Source: Agrocybe praecox (lineage: Eukaryota > Basidiomycota > Agaricomycetes > Agaricales > Agrocybaceae). From it: a DNA stretch of 64,000 nt. The notes under the pieces are model-generated. The model was not told the DNA's origin. It ran no database searches and saw only the letters and a program-made list of their open reading frames with translations. The stretch spans positions 1,984,001-2,048,000 of the forward strand of contig OZ024846.1 in the NCBI GenBank assembly GCA_964017145.1. Direction: 5' to 3'. Below are positions 24,801 through 38,442 of the stretch, one piece after another. Made by a program: the position numbers and the translations under genes. Position 1 is the stretch's first letter. Every line of letters starts with the position of its first letter.

Positions 24801-25252
24801 ATTGGTACCGCCGTAAAGATCGTCGCCAGCAATAATTTCATCCCCAGGTTTCAGCATGCGCAAAATGACGTCTAGAGCAGCCATTCCTGATGAGACCGTG
24901 AACGCATGTTGTGCAGACGAAATCTTTGCGATGTGATGTTCTGCGACGATCAAGATTAGAGTTATGATTTTTGAAGATTATAGAAGATTGGCCACTCACC
25001 GAGATGACTCCTGGTTGGATTACCACTTCTCGAATAATCGAATTTTTCTCCCACACCTTTGAAGGTTGCTGATTGGTAAATTGGGACGGAACTACTGCCC
25101 CACTGATCTTTCATGTCCGGGTTGTCGACTGTCGCACATAGTGTCGAGAAGCGGTATGGCTTGCGAGGTCTCAACGGAGATTCTGGTTCTGGTGTAGGAA
25201 GGTCATGCAGAGGATATTTTCCAGACCCACGCGGGTCAATAGATGGTGCCAT
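21835..25252 (-). CDS. Cystathionine beta-lyase-mevalonate kinase fusion protein
   Basis: Nine exons (25252-25000, 24940-24094, 24030-23730, 23564-23258, 23173-22823, 22736-22636, 22576-22463, 22398-22242, 22172-21835) sum to 2769 nt, 922 residues. Residues 1 to about 410 are a PLP-dependent cystathionine beta-lyase: SVPIYQSATFKG, SSGMAALDVILRMLKPGDE, YGGTNRLL, the PLP lysine in SATKYLSGHHDLMAGV and the C-terminal MSHASIDPATRAARGLPEDL. After a linker (about 410-446) with no methionine, a complete GHMP kinase follows: SAPGKVILFGEHAVVHG, LPVGAGLGSSASYSVCAA and LTGAGGGGCAVTLIPDD, the three motifs of mevalonate kinase. The junction lies inside exon 3. The first half splits cystathionine to homocysteine, the second phosphorylates mevalonate. 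Each domain is full-length and no catalytic motif is lost. The C-terminal tail (TPPDTPTPRELSSDE) extends the kinase. Whether the protein is processed is unknown. Confidence 0.9.
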
Positions 25253-25528
25253 CTGGTGCGGGTGTGCTACTTTTCAGGATCAAGATATTTCTGGAGAGAT
25301 ATGGCCTTCTCTATAGTGCAGGTCAAGGATTGTGAATAGGAAGAAAAAAACGGTAATGAAGGTTCGGGATGAAGAAGTATGTTCGAGTCTATCTGGCGCG
25401 TTGCCTGTTTAGATGCAAGATTGCGTGCTCTAAGGTGCGGCCGCTGTGCCAGATTATTGCCGTCACTAGTTCATACCATATTCGGCCGAACGGCAATTTA
25501 TAACACTTTGCCTCTTGACCATTAACCT

Positions 25529-26218
25529 ATGCCACCGAAGAAAGGCAGGGAACAGTGTAGGTGATTGTTGTTTATTTCTCACTCTTTGTTATATTATTTC
25601 TATTTAGTAGTACGTCAGGGCGCTCCAGTTCAAGCGCTTGCTCCTGAAGTTATCGCGAAACGAACCAAGCGACATCTCGATGAGCTCGAGGTATAGTTTC
25701 ACTGATCTAGGCTTGAGTCAGAACACTGACTCTTCTGGCGGGTAGAGATCCAATTATGCAGAACCAACTCTTCTGGCGGGTGTAGGCGACGAGGAGGAAG
25801 AAGGCGGGAACAAATATCATAAAGGCCGCGGACGCCAAACCATCTCAGATAAACGGAACCTCAACATCTTGGGTAATTCTGCAGCGGCTGGAAAGAAAAA
25901 ATCGACTATGAAAGTACGGACCGCGCTACTTTACCGCAAAAACCTTGCGACTCTCATCGAGGAATCAGTGGGTTCTAGTCTGATTTCGTTGCATGAAAAA
26001 CTTACTTATTTTTGTGTCAGGGAATCGCTTCTTTGCCAGCAAACGTGCCGACATATCTGACTGCTGCAGCACCTCCTTCTGTGTACCCTCCTCGAATGAT
26101 TTGCTCTGTCTGTGGGTACAAGGGAACGTACAGGTGTCGGCGCTGCGCGATGGCATATTGTGACCACAACTGTGAAGGCGTCCATGCTGAAACTCGCTGC
26201 GAGCGGCGGATAGCATAA
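25529..26218 (+). CDS. VPS71: ZNHIT1/Vps71, HIT-zinc finger subunit of the SWR1 complex
   Basis: The protein starts MPPKKGREQ, then VRQGAPVQALAPEVIAKRTK, RHLDELE, an acidic part GVGDEEEEGGNKYHKGRGRQ, SGNSAAAGKKKSTMKVRTAL (the conserved K-rich stretch) and NLATLIEES. It ends in the HIT zinc finger: CSVCGYKGTYRCRRCAMAYC, DHNCEGVHAETRC, with eight Cys/His ligands. Vps71/ZNHIT1 is the Swc6 subunit that supports H2A.Z exchange by SWR1. The first intron model (donor GTAGGT after codon 9) is a best fit to phase; the second intron ends at a TAG that lies in a 15-bp direct repeat. It is divergent to the fusion gene, with 276 nt between the starts. Confidence 0.88.
25729..25781 (+). repeat. 15-bp direct repeat at an intron-exon border of VPS71
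   Basis: ACTCTTCTGGCGGGT occurs at 25729-25743, in the 3' end of intron 2, and at 25767-25781, in the next exon. The first copy runs straight into the TAG acceptor. A short local duplication may have created or moved the splice site. Confidence 0.7.
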
Positions 26219-26570
26219 GCCCTTCTTTCTTGCGGATACAAGTCGTTCTCGACTTGCCTTACGATATGTGGAGAAAGGTTAACTAACATGTTCTTGATCT
26301 GTCCGACGAAAACCGATACCAAGGTCTGTTCAATTCTATTCTTTGTAGTATAGTCAGCCTGTGTGTGACCTGCACGGATAATATGATTAAATTTGAGGCA
26401 TGAAAAGGAGGACTATGATTGGCTGGATGAGGTCGGCCGACCGGCGAACGGAAATAGCCGATATAGAGTGGTGCCTAAATGAGTCAGACCAAGTTTTTTT
26501 AAGAGCTTAGTTTAGAACTGATAAACATTTTTTTTTGTAACCTCTTCTTCTCCCTTCACTCTCTCAAATT

Positions 26571-28476
<1,906 letters not shown>

Positions 28477-29285
28477 AACACCTCTCTTTCCCCCCCGGAC
28501 ATTTTAGCTTCCCCTCTCCGCAACACTTTTTCACTATTGTTATTTTCTACTCACGTTGCGGTGGCGGTGCTAGAAAGAAGAAAGTGTGTTATAGTTGGAT
28601 GAGAGAGAGAGAGAGTTGGTTGCATTCCGATCCTCAGTCACAGAGATGTTATTTTTTACGCTCTTGTCATGGCGTTTTTCAGTTCCGTTGTGGAAGGAAG
28701 GAAGGAAGGAGAAAAGAATGTGAAGTCGTCGGCCCATCGAAACAAAAAATCCGAATGTTGTATTTCTACCCTCATCAGCCAAAAAGGTCTAGTGTGACCT
28801 ATTCCTACCCCTCAAGGACGCTTGCGCTCGCACCCATGTTATATATATCTTGATATCATCTTTGCATAATGTACTGTTTGAAAACAAATGATTCTTACCC
28901 TCTTGCAAGTTACTATGTACTCGTGCGTCGTTTGAGGAGCAAAAAAAGGGATAAATCCGCATGATGATTTGACGTCGTCAATATGTTAAAATACAGGTTT
29001 CCAGTAATACTGCGATAAAATGCGCTATTCAATTATGAAGCAAAGGGAAGTGGTGTGATAAAAAGCTTAGTGGTCATGAGGGTTGCTAGATGACTATAAG
29101 TAAGATAGTATAAGTTAAATGATGAAGCCCAAGGATATGCAGTTACAAGGACGTGAAACTGTTCTTTTAGGTCCATTAGCCTTGTTCACTGGTCCAAGGA
29201 AAAAAGACTGACACAGGGTATCGTATGTGTACTACGAAATTCGTGTTAATACGAGGTTACGAGACATTCCTGGTATGCCAGCCAA
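28477..29285. other. Intergenic region with microsatellites
   Basis: 3' flank of homocitrate synthase. Holds a GA run near 28600-28615 and GGAA repeats near 28693-28712, and no convincing coding segment. Confidence 0.5.
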
Positions 29286-32200
29286 TTACGACAATCCAAG
29301 CTCGCTGAACATTTCGTTGAGAATTTTCAAAGACACGGGTTTGACGAGACTTCAAAGATACACTTGTTAGATTCATTCCATGAAATATGATATATGATTA
29401 TATAAACTCACTATCCATTCACACCGGCATCGAACGCTCTTCTCTTGTCTTCTAGCGAAGACATGCCCGTCAGAGCCAATATCCGCGCTGGTTGATAGTC
29501 AGGCGAATGCTCCTTTCGTTGAGCCTCTATCCGGCGCATCTCTTTTGTAGCAGAAACACCTGCGCATGTGATATGAGTATGTGATACAGTGAAGCAAATA
29601 TCATAAGCTTACCATCCAGAATGGGCATGGAAAGATCCAATAGAACAACACTAAGAAAAATTCTGAGTCGGTTCTAGTGCAGGTAGAAAACATCCAGAGC
29701 TTACTCGAATGGTCCCTGACTCTGAAAAACATCGACACCACCTTGGCCGTCTTCCGCAGAGAAATAATTGTATCCCTGTAATTGAATATTAGCATCATAT
29801 GCAGAGGTTAGCATAGGCTGCATATATTTACTTTTATTGAGAGCCATTTGATTCTGTATCACTTGTTTTAGTATAGGGTTTGGTGAGTTAAGATTTATTC
29901 TTACAGGAGGTTCCTGAGGATGCTGTTGTCCTCTACCACAAGTACTCGCAGGTTTGTTCCTGATTCGCTGGACGGCGTTGCAGTTCCGCTTGCCATAGAG
30001 GATATACTCGGGCCAGAGGGAGGTGTGTCGACACGAGCTTCCTGGATTGTTGAACCTTTCCATGTTGATGGAGTAGGATGTGCTGTGGTAGATCGTGGAG
30101 TCATGGCAGGCCTCCTTTGAAATCTATGGTCTTTCATGCTGGCTTCCTCTGAGTTTCGTCGATGCATACTCGAACCAGCCCCTTCCTTGTCTTGCAGAGG
30201 TACACGAACTACACCCCTGCCAACCATTGGGCCTGCGGGGGAAGCGCGACCAGACCCGCCAATTCTGAGTGCGTGAATACTAAGCTTGAGGATTTCCCGA
30301 AGCCGAGAAGGACCGCCAGGCTTATAAAGGATGCGACAAAACCCACCAATACGCTCATGCTCTGCTGCAATAGACATGATGGTTGGACTCCCTCTGGCGA
30401 CGGACAGAATAATGTAAGCCTTTCGAGTATCTCTGTTCTCAGTGGCAGTGACAATCATGTCCGGGTCATCATTGATTATCACGATATCTCCATCGCTGTC
30501 CACAATTCGAAAACCCCACCACGACACAAGGTATGACTCCAAAACACTTCTGAGAAGTTGGGTACCTTTGTGCGAATTTGAGAAGCCAGCAAGTGAAACC
30601 GTAGGTAACGGTTGCTGGGCATTGCTTCGGAAGGGTTTCATGTCTCGGGCGGTCTGCTCAGTCTCTGGAACTTCGGCAAGGAAAGTGACCTTTATCTCTG
30701 TCCCAACCCCCTCTTCGCTCCAGACATCAACCTTGCCTCCGACGTTCTCAGAGGTCACAATACTACTGACAATCGCAAGTCCGAGACCAGTCCCCGTCTG
30801 AAGAGGGTTTTCTTGTGTAAAAGGATGGAAAAGTTGATTCTACAAACAAAGTGAGTAGGTTTGGGGTGAAAGAAAAATGACCGCGTCTCTGACCTTCAAA
30901 AAGTTTTGGCTTATACCCTTCGTATGTGGAGGTAAGGATCCACTAATTAAAGCTATAAGACTGGGGATTTACCTTTCCTGTATCATACACCGCCAATTCT
31001 ACCCTGACTTTTTCCGGAGGGTCGTCTGCTAAAGGCGGCATTTGACGTAGTACAACATGGACGTAGCCATGCTATAATATTATTTTAGACACATTTTTCA
31101 CAAGGAACAAAAACAAACATTTACCAATGTGAATTTCAAACTGTTGCCAAAAAGATTCATTAACACTCGACGTATGCCTCCTTTCTCACATTTCAGTAAC
31201 CAGCCCTGAAAGAATTTAGAATCAAAGAGAAGACATTAGGATAATCCAGCATTACCTCAGGACGGAATCCTATATCGATAATGGTCTCGACATGATTCTC
31301 AAGAGCCTGGGCAGGAGACTTCTGACTGTCTCTTGGAGGTGCATACACACTACCAATTCCCGAATCGTCCATTATGGCTGTGCGCGCCCGATGTCCAATC
31401 CAACACCCGTCTACTGCTTCTTCAACTAGCTGCATTAAATCAACACTATGATGTGGTTTAAGTGAATGATGTAGACAATCCGGAAGCAAGGGCATACCTT
31501 GTTGGGACGATGACATTTTCAACTCCTCCAGCTTTGGTATTACCACTGAGCTTCGTAAAATCGAGGACATGATTGACAGTTTCCACAAGAGATGTACCGC
31601 AGGCTTGCACTGTCTGCAAAAACGATGCTTGCGAGTGATTGAGAGGACTTTCGCTCAAAAGTTCTGCTGCCGCCAGTATCTATATAGCAATCCATCAGAT
31701 ACGCGTAGAAAGATTTCATGATGACAACATACACCATGTAAAGGCGTTCGAAGTTCATGAGAGATACTGCGGCATAGGGTGTTTAAAAATATATGCGACA
31801 TCTTTTTGAAAGACTTACTTGGAAATGAATAGACCTTTTGCTTTGTCTGCGAGGATCATACGTCTCTTAAGCACAGCAGAGAGAATGACGACGCCTGATG
31901 ACATATAAGCCGGCGGGAGGGTAGGTAGAGAAAGTCAACGCACCGATGGCTCGCAGGTATGATAGCTCATAGCCTTCCAACTGCACCGAATACGTAAAAC
32001 AGAGTGCAAGTTACGCAAAAAAAAAAAAAGCGGCTCACGAATCTTGTTGCCTGGCTGTGTGTATTATATGCACATAATAATGCAAATGGTCGTTTATCGA
32101 TGTTGAAAATAGGTACCACTGGCAGACAAAATCACGAGTGAATGGAATCCGGAACAAAATGGACTGCGACTCACTTAGGGCATACTGAACACGGGTAGGT

Positions 32201-35200
32201 AAAAAGGGCTTGAAACTGTGTGGAATGATCCCCTCCGAAATGCGGCCGTCAGGATATTTCTCAAAGAAATTATTGAGCAGTCGATACTCTTCAGTTGTAA
32301 GATGCTTCCTGGTCATCTCCATATCTGGATTACCATGGTGTAATGTGACCGATACGCTCCCTTCAGCACTCATGGATTCCAGAACTTCACAATGCGAAAC
32401 GTCCATGACCAACACACCCTCGACGTCCAAAGTTCTCTGCACCAACTTGGCGGCTCGATCATACATTTTGTCCATCGACGACCCTACATTGAGATCATGC
32501 TGCTCGAAATTGCTAGATTCATTGTCAATTTCTAGACATTCGCGAGTGAATTGTTCCATCTAGATACTGATGTTCAGACTCAAGACTCTGAAATTCTTTT
32601 TAATTACACCTACAGAATGTTGGATGCGTGACCTGATCCGTAGTTGTATCTGAAAAGTATCAGGACATGCATGAAACGTACACATCATGAAGCATGATCT
32701 TACCTTATCACTCCACAGTTCCATTTCTCTCATAGCAATAGCCTAACAGAAGCAATTGCGTGAGTACAATTCAGCGATAAACTTGACACATACCGCAAAC
32801 TCTTTGAGCGTATGTCGTTGCCTCGGAGAGAATTCTTCCCGTGGTTGATCGTCGATAATAGCCAGTCTGCTCCACAATGAGATCAACTTTTTCTTCGAGG
32901 ATTGAATGAGCTTCTAATACTGACGTGCCAACATTGAATCCATCTTGTGTCCGTAAAGGGGCACCAGCATAAAATCGAATATGAGGAGGTCCAGTGGCCA
33001 ATGGCTTTATATCAAGATTTAAATGGACAGGTAACAAGCCGTGAGGAAAGGATGTCCACTGACATTTTTCTCAAATCGCCAGTCTTTCAAAGAATCCAAA
33101 ATTACCATTGGTTCATCGCCGCTATAAATCATGCTCGAAAATTTTTTATCTATAATTTAACGTGAGGTAAAGCGCACCGTCGCAAGATGGCATGTCCGCA
33201 GAAAGATTGAGCTCTTGCTGCATTGAGTGTCTTCAAACCCCCTGAATAATAAATAAAGATTCTAACACGGCATACCGCCCTATACAATTACTTACATTCC
33301 GATTTGAACCATCTAATGGGAGTTTTATTAATATCCTACACCAAATAATTGACAAAGGCGCTCACTGATCGTGACTGTCAATAAGGGAGATCATGACACC
33401 CTTCGTATTGAATACCAACTTCGCAAGGTGCGCTATCCTATCAAAGTTGGTGTCCGGGCCGGTGTTCAAGATGTTAAACCTGTCAAGAGGGTGTTATCAT
33501 CCAAACATATCCGTGGCTACAATGACCAAACGGAGATATCCACAGAGAGGAGCAAAACGTACTTGTACAATGCACGACGCCGCTCCAATTCGTCTGGGGG
33601 ATATGGAGGAGCTAGGTATCCCAGGTCAGCAAACATGCGCTCTTCTTTGACTGCTTTCCCCAGTTTGACAGAAGTAATGCTTTCAGATGGAACCCTACTT
33701 CCCAAAAAACGGGTTTGAGGTGGCGATGATTCGGGGAGGGGAGAAGATGTCTGTCGCGTTAAGCAGACTCTCCTGGGAAGAGCAGGAACAGACGTGGCAC
33801 CATTGACATCAGGCATTGATTCCCCGTTGCGAACTAGTGAAGGTTTCTGGGTAGCCATCAAGGTACTTGAGGATGATATTTGCAACGCGATGGAATTGTT
33901 TGAAGGGACGGTTACGTTGCCAAAATAATCAGACGAATTTTCATTCTGCGAAGCAATGGTGGGAGCCGTAGCAGGAGGAAGAGACCCTTTAGATATCACA
34001 AAACTCGTAGCGATAGGACCTGATTGAAACGTTAATAGTTCAGTAGGACTCTGCATCGTGATCGATGGCTCCTCCTTGGTCGAAAGGGCTCTTGAGAATT
34101 CATCGTTTGAATCCATTGCTAAACTCGCCGTAATACCGGGTACTGATACCGCGCCATTTTTTGTTTCTGCTGAGAATGAGGTGTCGTTGTAGGGGTTGTC
34201 TACATCGGTGGTACCTTCCCAAAAGACATTCAGCCTGGATCTTCGAGTGCCACCTGGAGTAAGCAGATGGTCCGGGGGCACGTAAGCAGGGGGTTGCGAG
34301 CCTGGAATGGTGGCCACAACGCCACGCATAGGGTCCGTTAGTTCATGTTCGGGAGATGGTAGTGCTAAGGGTGATATATCAACGCAGGCGGCTGCCCAAC
34401 GCATAGTCGCGACAGTTGCGTGCACATCCGATATCGAGGACGGTGTCTGCATTCCCGACGACGTAGGCAAAGAAGCAGAAAATGAATTTCGAAAACGATG
34501 CGTCGGTAATCGCAAGGGAGCGGGTGGACGAGATCTGATTGAACCGGTCGAGTTAACCGACAGACCAGACAAAGATGGAGGTAAAGGTATCGAAGGACGT
34601 TCATCGATTTTATGATTCGGCACAGCCGGTGCAGAAGCCACCACCGCGTTGATTTTCACGTTATCAGTCACATCAAGTCGTTGAGACGCCGGAGCTATCT
34701 CGAAATCGTTTGCTTTCAGCAGAGTTTCGTAGCCCGCATAACGATGCGATTCTGCAATGATTTGGTTACATGACATTGGAGGATTTGGTGTTCTGTGTGG
34801 ATCCCATTTCCCGGTAGCGTATGCCGTGATAAAAGTCGCCCAGTCGCAGTCCACCAGGTTCGATATTGTGAGTTTTTCACTAATGCTATCGTTGCTCGAA
34901 AGGGTTCCTTCCGTCGATGATTCTAATAAACGTTAAAATGATACGACCTTTTATTTCTCCTATTCATCAACACAGACTATCTCAGACATACCAATTCGCA
35001 GTGACCCGTTTAACTCGGCATCGTCTTCTAATACGGATTGCATTAGATGAACGCCGTCTTCGGTATTGGTTCTATCATGCTGTTGGTCGATAATGTCCAC
35101 TTCCGGAAATGACGTCGTTGAAGACGATCTTGAAAGCGTTAACTGGTTCGACAGTGTCGAAGGAAGAAAAACGTGGTCTTCTCGTTGTCCTGAAGGGGCT

Positions 35201-35355
35201 GTGGAGGGCCTGGGTACCTTTCTCAAAGCAGAGCGTTGCTGCACCATATAACCGGATATGTGAGGACGCTCTATGAAAGAAGAGGAAGAGGGAGTGGAGA
35301 GATGAAGATCAGGATCCAGATTTAGCCGAGTAGCGGACACATCAGGCTGGTGCAT
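29286..35355 (-). CDS. Hybrid sensor histidine kinase with GAF domain
   Basis: A long minus-strand gene. The N-terminal 500 residues are low-complexity and serine/proline-rich. They are followed by [20 protein letters not shown] and a GAF domain ([20 protein letters not shown], then [16 protein letters not shown] and [20 protein letters not shown]). A second region with [31 protein letters not shown] precedes the kinase: H-box [21 protein letters not shown]-box [11 protein letters not shown]-box [16 protein letters not shown]-terminal receiver domain follows: [15 protein letters not shown], phospho-acceptor Asp in [21 protein letters not shown] and the conserved Lys in [11 protein letters not shown]. 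All phosphorelay residues are present. No membrane helix was recognised, so it is likely cytosolic. Ligand and downstream phosphotransfer partner are unknown. Many introns; borders in the GAF regions are approximate. Confidence 0.87.
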
Positions 35356-35541
35356 TAGAAATATCTACAGACAGAGAGTTGAAGAGTACATGGATAAGTC
35401 AGAGTGTTGAATGACTGAAACTCCACTTCAATCATAATTTACATTGCCAGGTTTCTTCAACCGGACTAAGCCGAGGCCGTGAGAATCCTGACGTCACAGG
35501 GACCGATGACAACATTTCTAATGCCATTACATAAACATCAT

Positions 35542-38442
35542 TTACACTTCTGCAGTTACAAGCATACTCCACATGTACAGCGGTAATGTCAGGTTATCAT
35601 TTTGGTCAGAAAGCGCTTCAAGGACCCCAGAGGTTATAACAACCAAGAGATACCGCATGACCTGCATTTCGATTAATGTCTGTCATTTCCAATATCACAA
35701 AAAACTTACCGAAAACGACTCTACATAACCTAACAGTCTAAGAAGAATTGCAGCTGCCAAAATTAGTACCATGAATGCTAGACTTCCTTCTAACGTTTTT
35801 GAGGTTGTAGGCGACCATCGATGAACGCCAACCCTTTTGCCGACGATAGAAGCCTATCCAGGATCATCAGTATCAAGCCGTCCATGCGGCATCTGAGCAA
35901 AAACTCACAGCAGCGTCACCGAGACCAAGGACTAAAACACCCGTGAATTGTAGTAGTCGAGTGGGCCTTGTGGATCATATAAAGTTTAAAGATTTTGGCC
36001 AATGCAAAAATGGATTTTACATACCCTTCGAGCCATACGGATCCAGCACAACCTGTCAGCAAATAGAAATGGCTTAAAATAACCGTTCCACCATCTCTAT
36101 GGTCCAAGAATTCGTTCATAAACAAATGCAACGAAGCTCCGAACGGGTATAACGCGAAGTAGCGCACGTATTCCGCAAACGTAAACATAGCAAAAGCAGC
36201 GCTGAAAGAGAGATGCGTAAATGCAGGCTATAACGAACAAATTAAATAAGTTTACGCGCTATGCGATGATGAAATGGAACAATACATACATCAACGGCAA
36301 TTCCTGGGACAAACATAACCACTGCCAGTCCATGAAAGAATTTTCGACGTGCATTCAACCCAAGGGTAGGGACATGCTTATCTGCAGCGTCCAGCAAATC
36401 CGCCGCCACATTGGTCATATTTGCGCCGTTGGGTAAGTTGGGTAAATTTGGCAAGTTCGGTAAATTTGAAATATTAGGAAATGAAGTTGGAAAGGTCATC
36501 CCCAAAGGTCCAGAACTCAATTGCGTTGAACCTGATGACGACCCGCCACCCGCACTCTCCGTTAGTGAAGCAGGCGCCAATATTTCAGTAGAGCTAGTTG
36601 GTGGTGCAGCTTCATTCGGTGTTGTTAGCTGGGTTGGTGCAGAATTACGGGGCCGGAAATTCCTATGCGACCTCGCTAACTGACGATTCCATCCAGCAAC
36701 ACTAATAATGCCCAGTAGCGCCCAATACGACAGAAGGGCGGGACGAGTCCATTTATTTTTGCCTTCCAGAAGTCTAAAGATCACCCAGAGCCAGGGGTCT
36801 CTATTACCCAGACACCACCGAGTCCAGAGTCCGATCAATAGCCCCACAATCAGGACAGAACCAGCGTAAAATCCAAGAGCGAACCATTTCATGTTGCGTA
36901 TCTTCTCGTGCGGGAATCGTAACCTATATGCTGGCCGTTGGGCGTAATTTCTCGATAGGAAAAGAAACGGAGAAAGAAGGAAGCCAGTGACGAAGGCTCC
37001 TACAATGAGAGCTATCTGGAAGACTAATAGAGGGGTGGGTAAACGATAGGTTTTTATGTATGGGGTGGTGACCGGCCAAATCTGATAGATAGAAAGTCAA
37101 TATAATATGAAGATTAGCAAAAAAAAAAAAAAGAAAGACCGTACTCTAGCAATTGTGATATTCAAAAACTCGAGACAGATGGCAGTAGCTCCAAAGCAAG
37201 TGAGGCCTAGCTCTCCTAACGTAAACCCTCGATGGGCCAGACGAAGGGCGACGAAGAGTGCGAACTGGTAAAATAACGATGCAACAATAGCCTCAAATAT
37301 ATTTAGATCTACAAAACAAAGCAAAAAATCAGCAAAACCGATGCATTAACCACCAAAATGACTTACAACTCCATAGCATAATGCCATACATTTCCATCAC
37401 AATCTTGAGGGCAACCATGATAAAACTAGTCCCGAGTGAAAAGAGCCCATAGTACCATGCGCGACGACCCAAGCTGCGAGGCACTGAGGCTCGCTCTCCG
37501 TCAACGCCGCCATCTCTGCAAGCGCGCCTTTCTACCCACCATGAAGCGGAAACGTGGAATAGGAGTATCACAGAGCAAAATGTGCTCATATCTACCAGGC
37601 TGTAACGAGATAGCAAGGCTGCTTCTTTAGCGGGAAGTTGCATTTTCGAATTTTTGAGCATGAATGGTGCTTCAATCAGCCAACCTTCGGGCACAATGTC
37701 GAATGAGAAGGATATTTGTCTAATTGACGTGAATAACAGGGAAGTTGCGATTAGAGGCCCCAAAAGAAGCCCCGTTAGGATTCCGTCATCACGGCAGTTC
37801 CTGCAACAGGAGTTTAGTAACGAGCGCCTATATCAAAAGTAGATCAGCCGCACCGGTAATTCTTTGGTACGGACATCCAAACATATCCAAATTCGCCTTT
37901 ATTGAGAATACTAGGAGTTGGTATAGGTTGACGACGGTTTTCAGGAAGACGCGGTGATACAGGTCGTATTTGAGTAGCCTTCAAATGGACCGAAAGGTTC
38001 GTTTTTTTATTCGACGATGATGAAACCGGGGGTTGTACCAAAGTTGTATGGGTCCATAGTAAGTATGAGAAAGATAAAATGACCAATATTCGAAGTTCTG
38101 TAATGATTGATGATCATTAGCATGGGGTTCCCCAAGTGGACTCAAAAAAGATTTGTTACCAAGTGCCAGCCAGTTGTGTGTTTCCGCAGTAGTGATTAAT
38201 GGTATGATGGGGCTGGGGTATGTTGTTATATGGTATGCCGCGTATAGTAAGGATGCTAAAAGAAGAATGGATTCCCCAAGTTTTCTGCTATCAATGGAAA
38301 AAACTAGGCTTGATGAAGAAAGTAGTAACGGCAGCCGTATGCGGCAGCTTGAGGTTAAGAAACTTTGGGACGCAATATTAACTGGGTTGTGACGGGGATT
38401 CCGTGAAACCGCGGGAGATAAATGTCTATTCCGGAGAGGCAT
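35542..38442 (-). CDS. SEC59: Dolichol kinase (Sec59 family)
   Basis: The C-terminal half carries the CTP-dependent dolichol kinase signature: LGLNARRKFFHGLAVVMFVP, FTFAEYVRYFALYPFG, FMNEFLDHRDGGTVILSHFY and LVLGLGDAAASIVGKRVG, several hydrophobic membrane segments and the end LPLYMWSMLVTAEV. The enzyme phosphorylates dolichol in the ER membrane to supply lipid carrier for N-glycosylation. In front is a long multi-span region that includes LGPLIATSLLFTSIRQISFS and FALGFYAGSVLIVGLLIGLW. The annotated start is the first in-frame ATG (38442). The same frame remains open, by splicing, to about 38957 with serine-rich sequence but has no ATG there. A loop encoded near 36411-36470 has four NLP repeats. 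Its upstream neighbour in the next window region is empty for almost 3 kb. Confidence 0.82.

Noticed and set aside
28600..28712. Purine repeats after homocitrate synthase
   Set aside because: Simple microsatellites with no sign of function.
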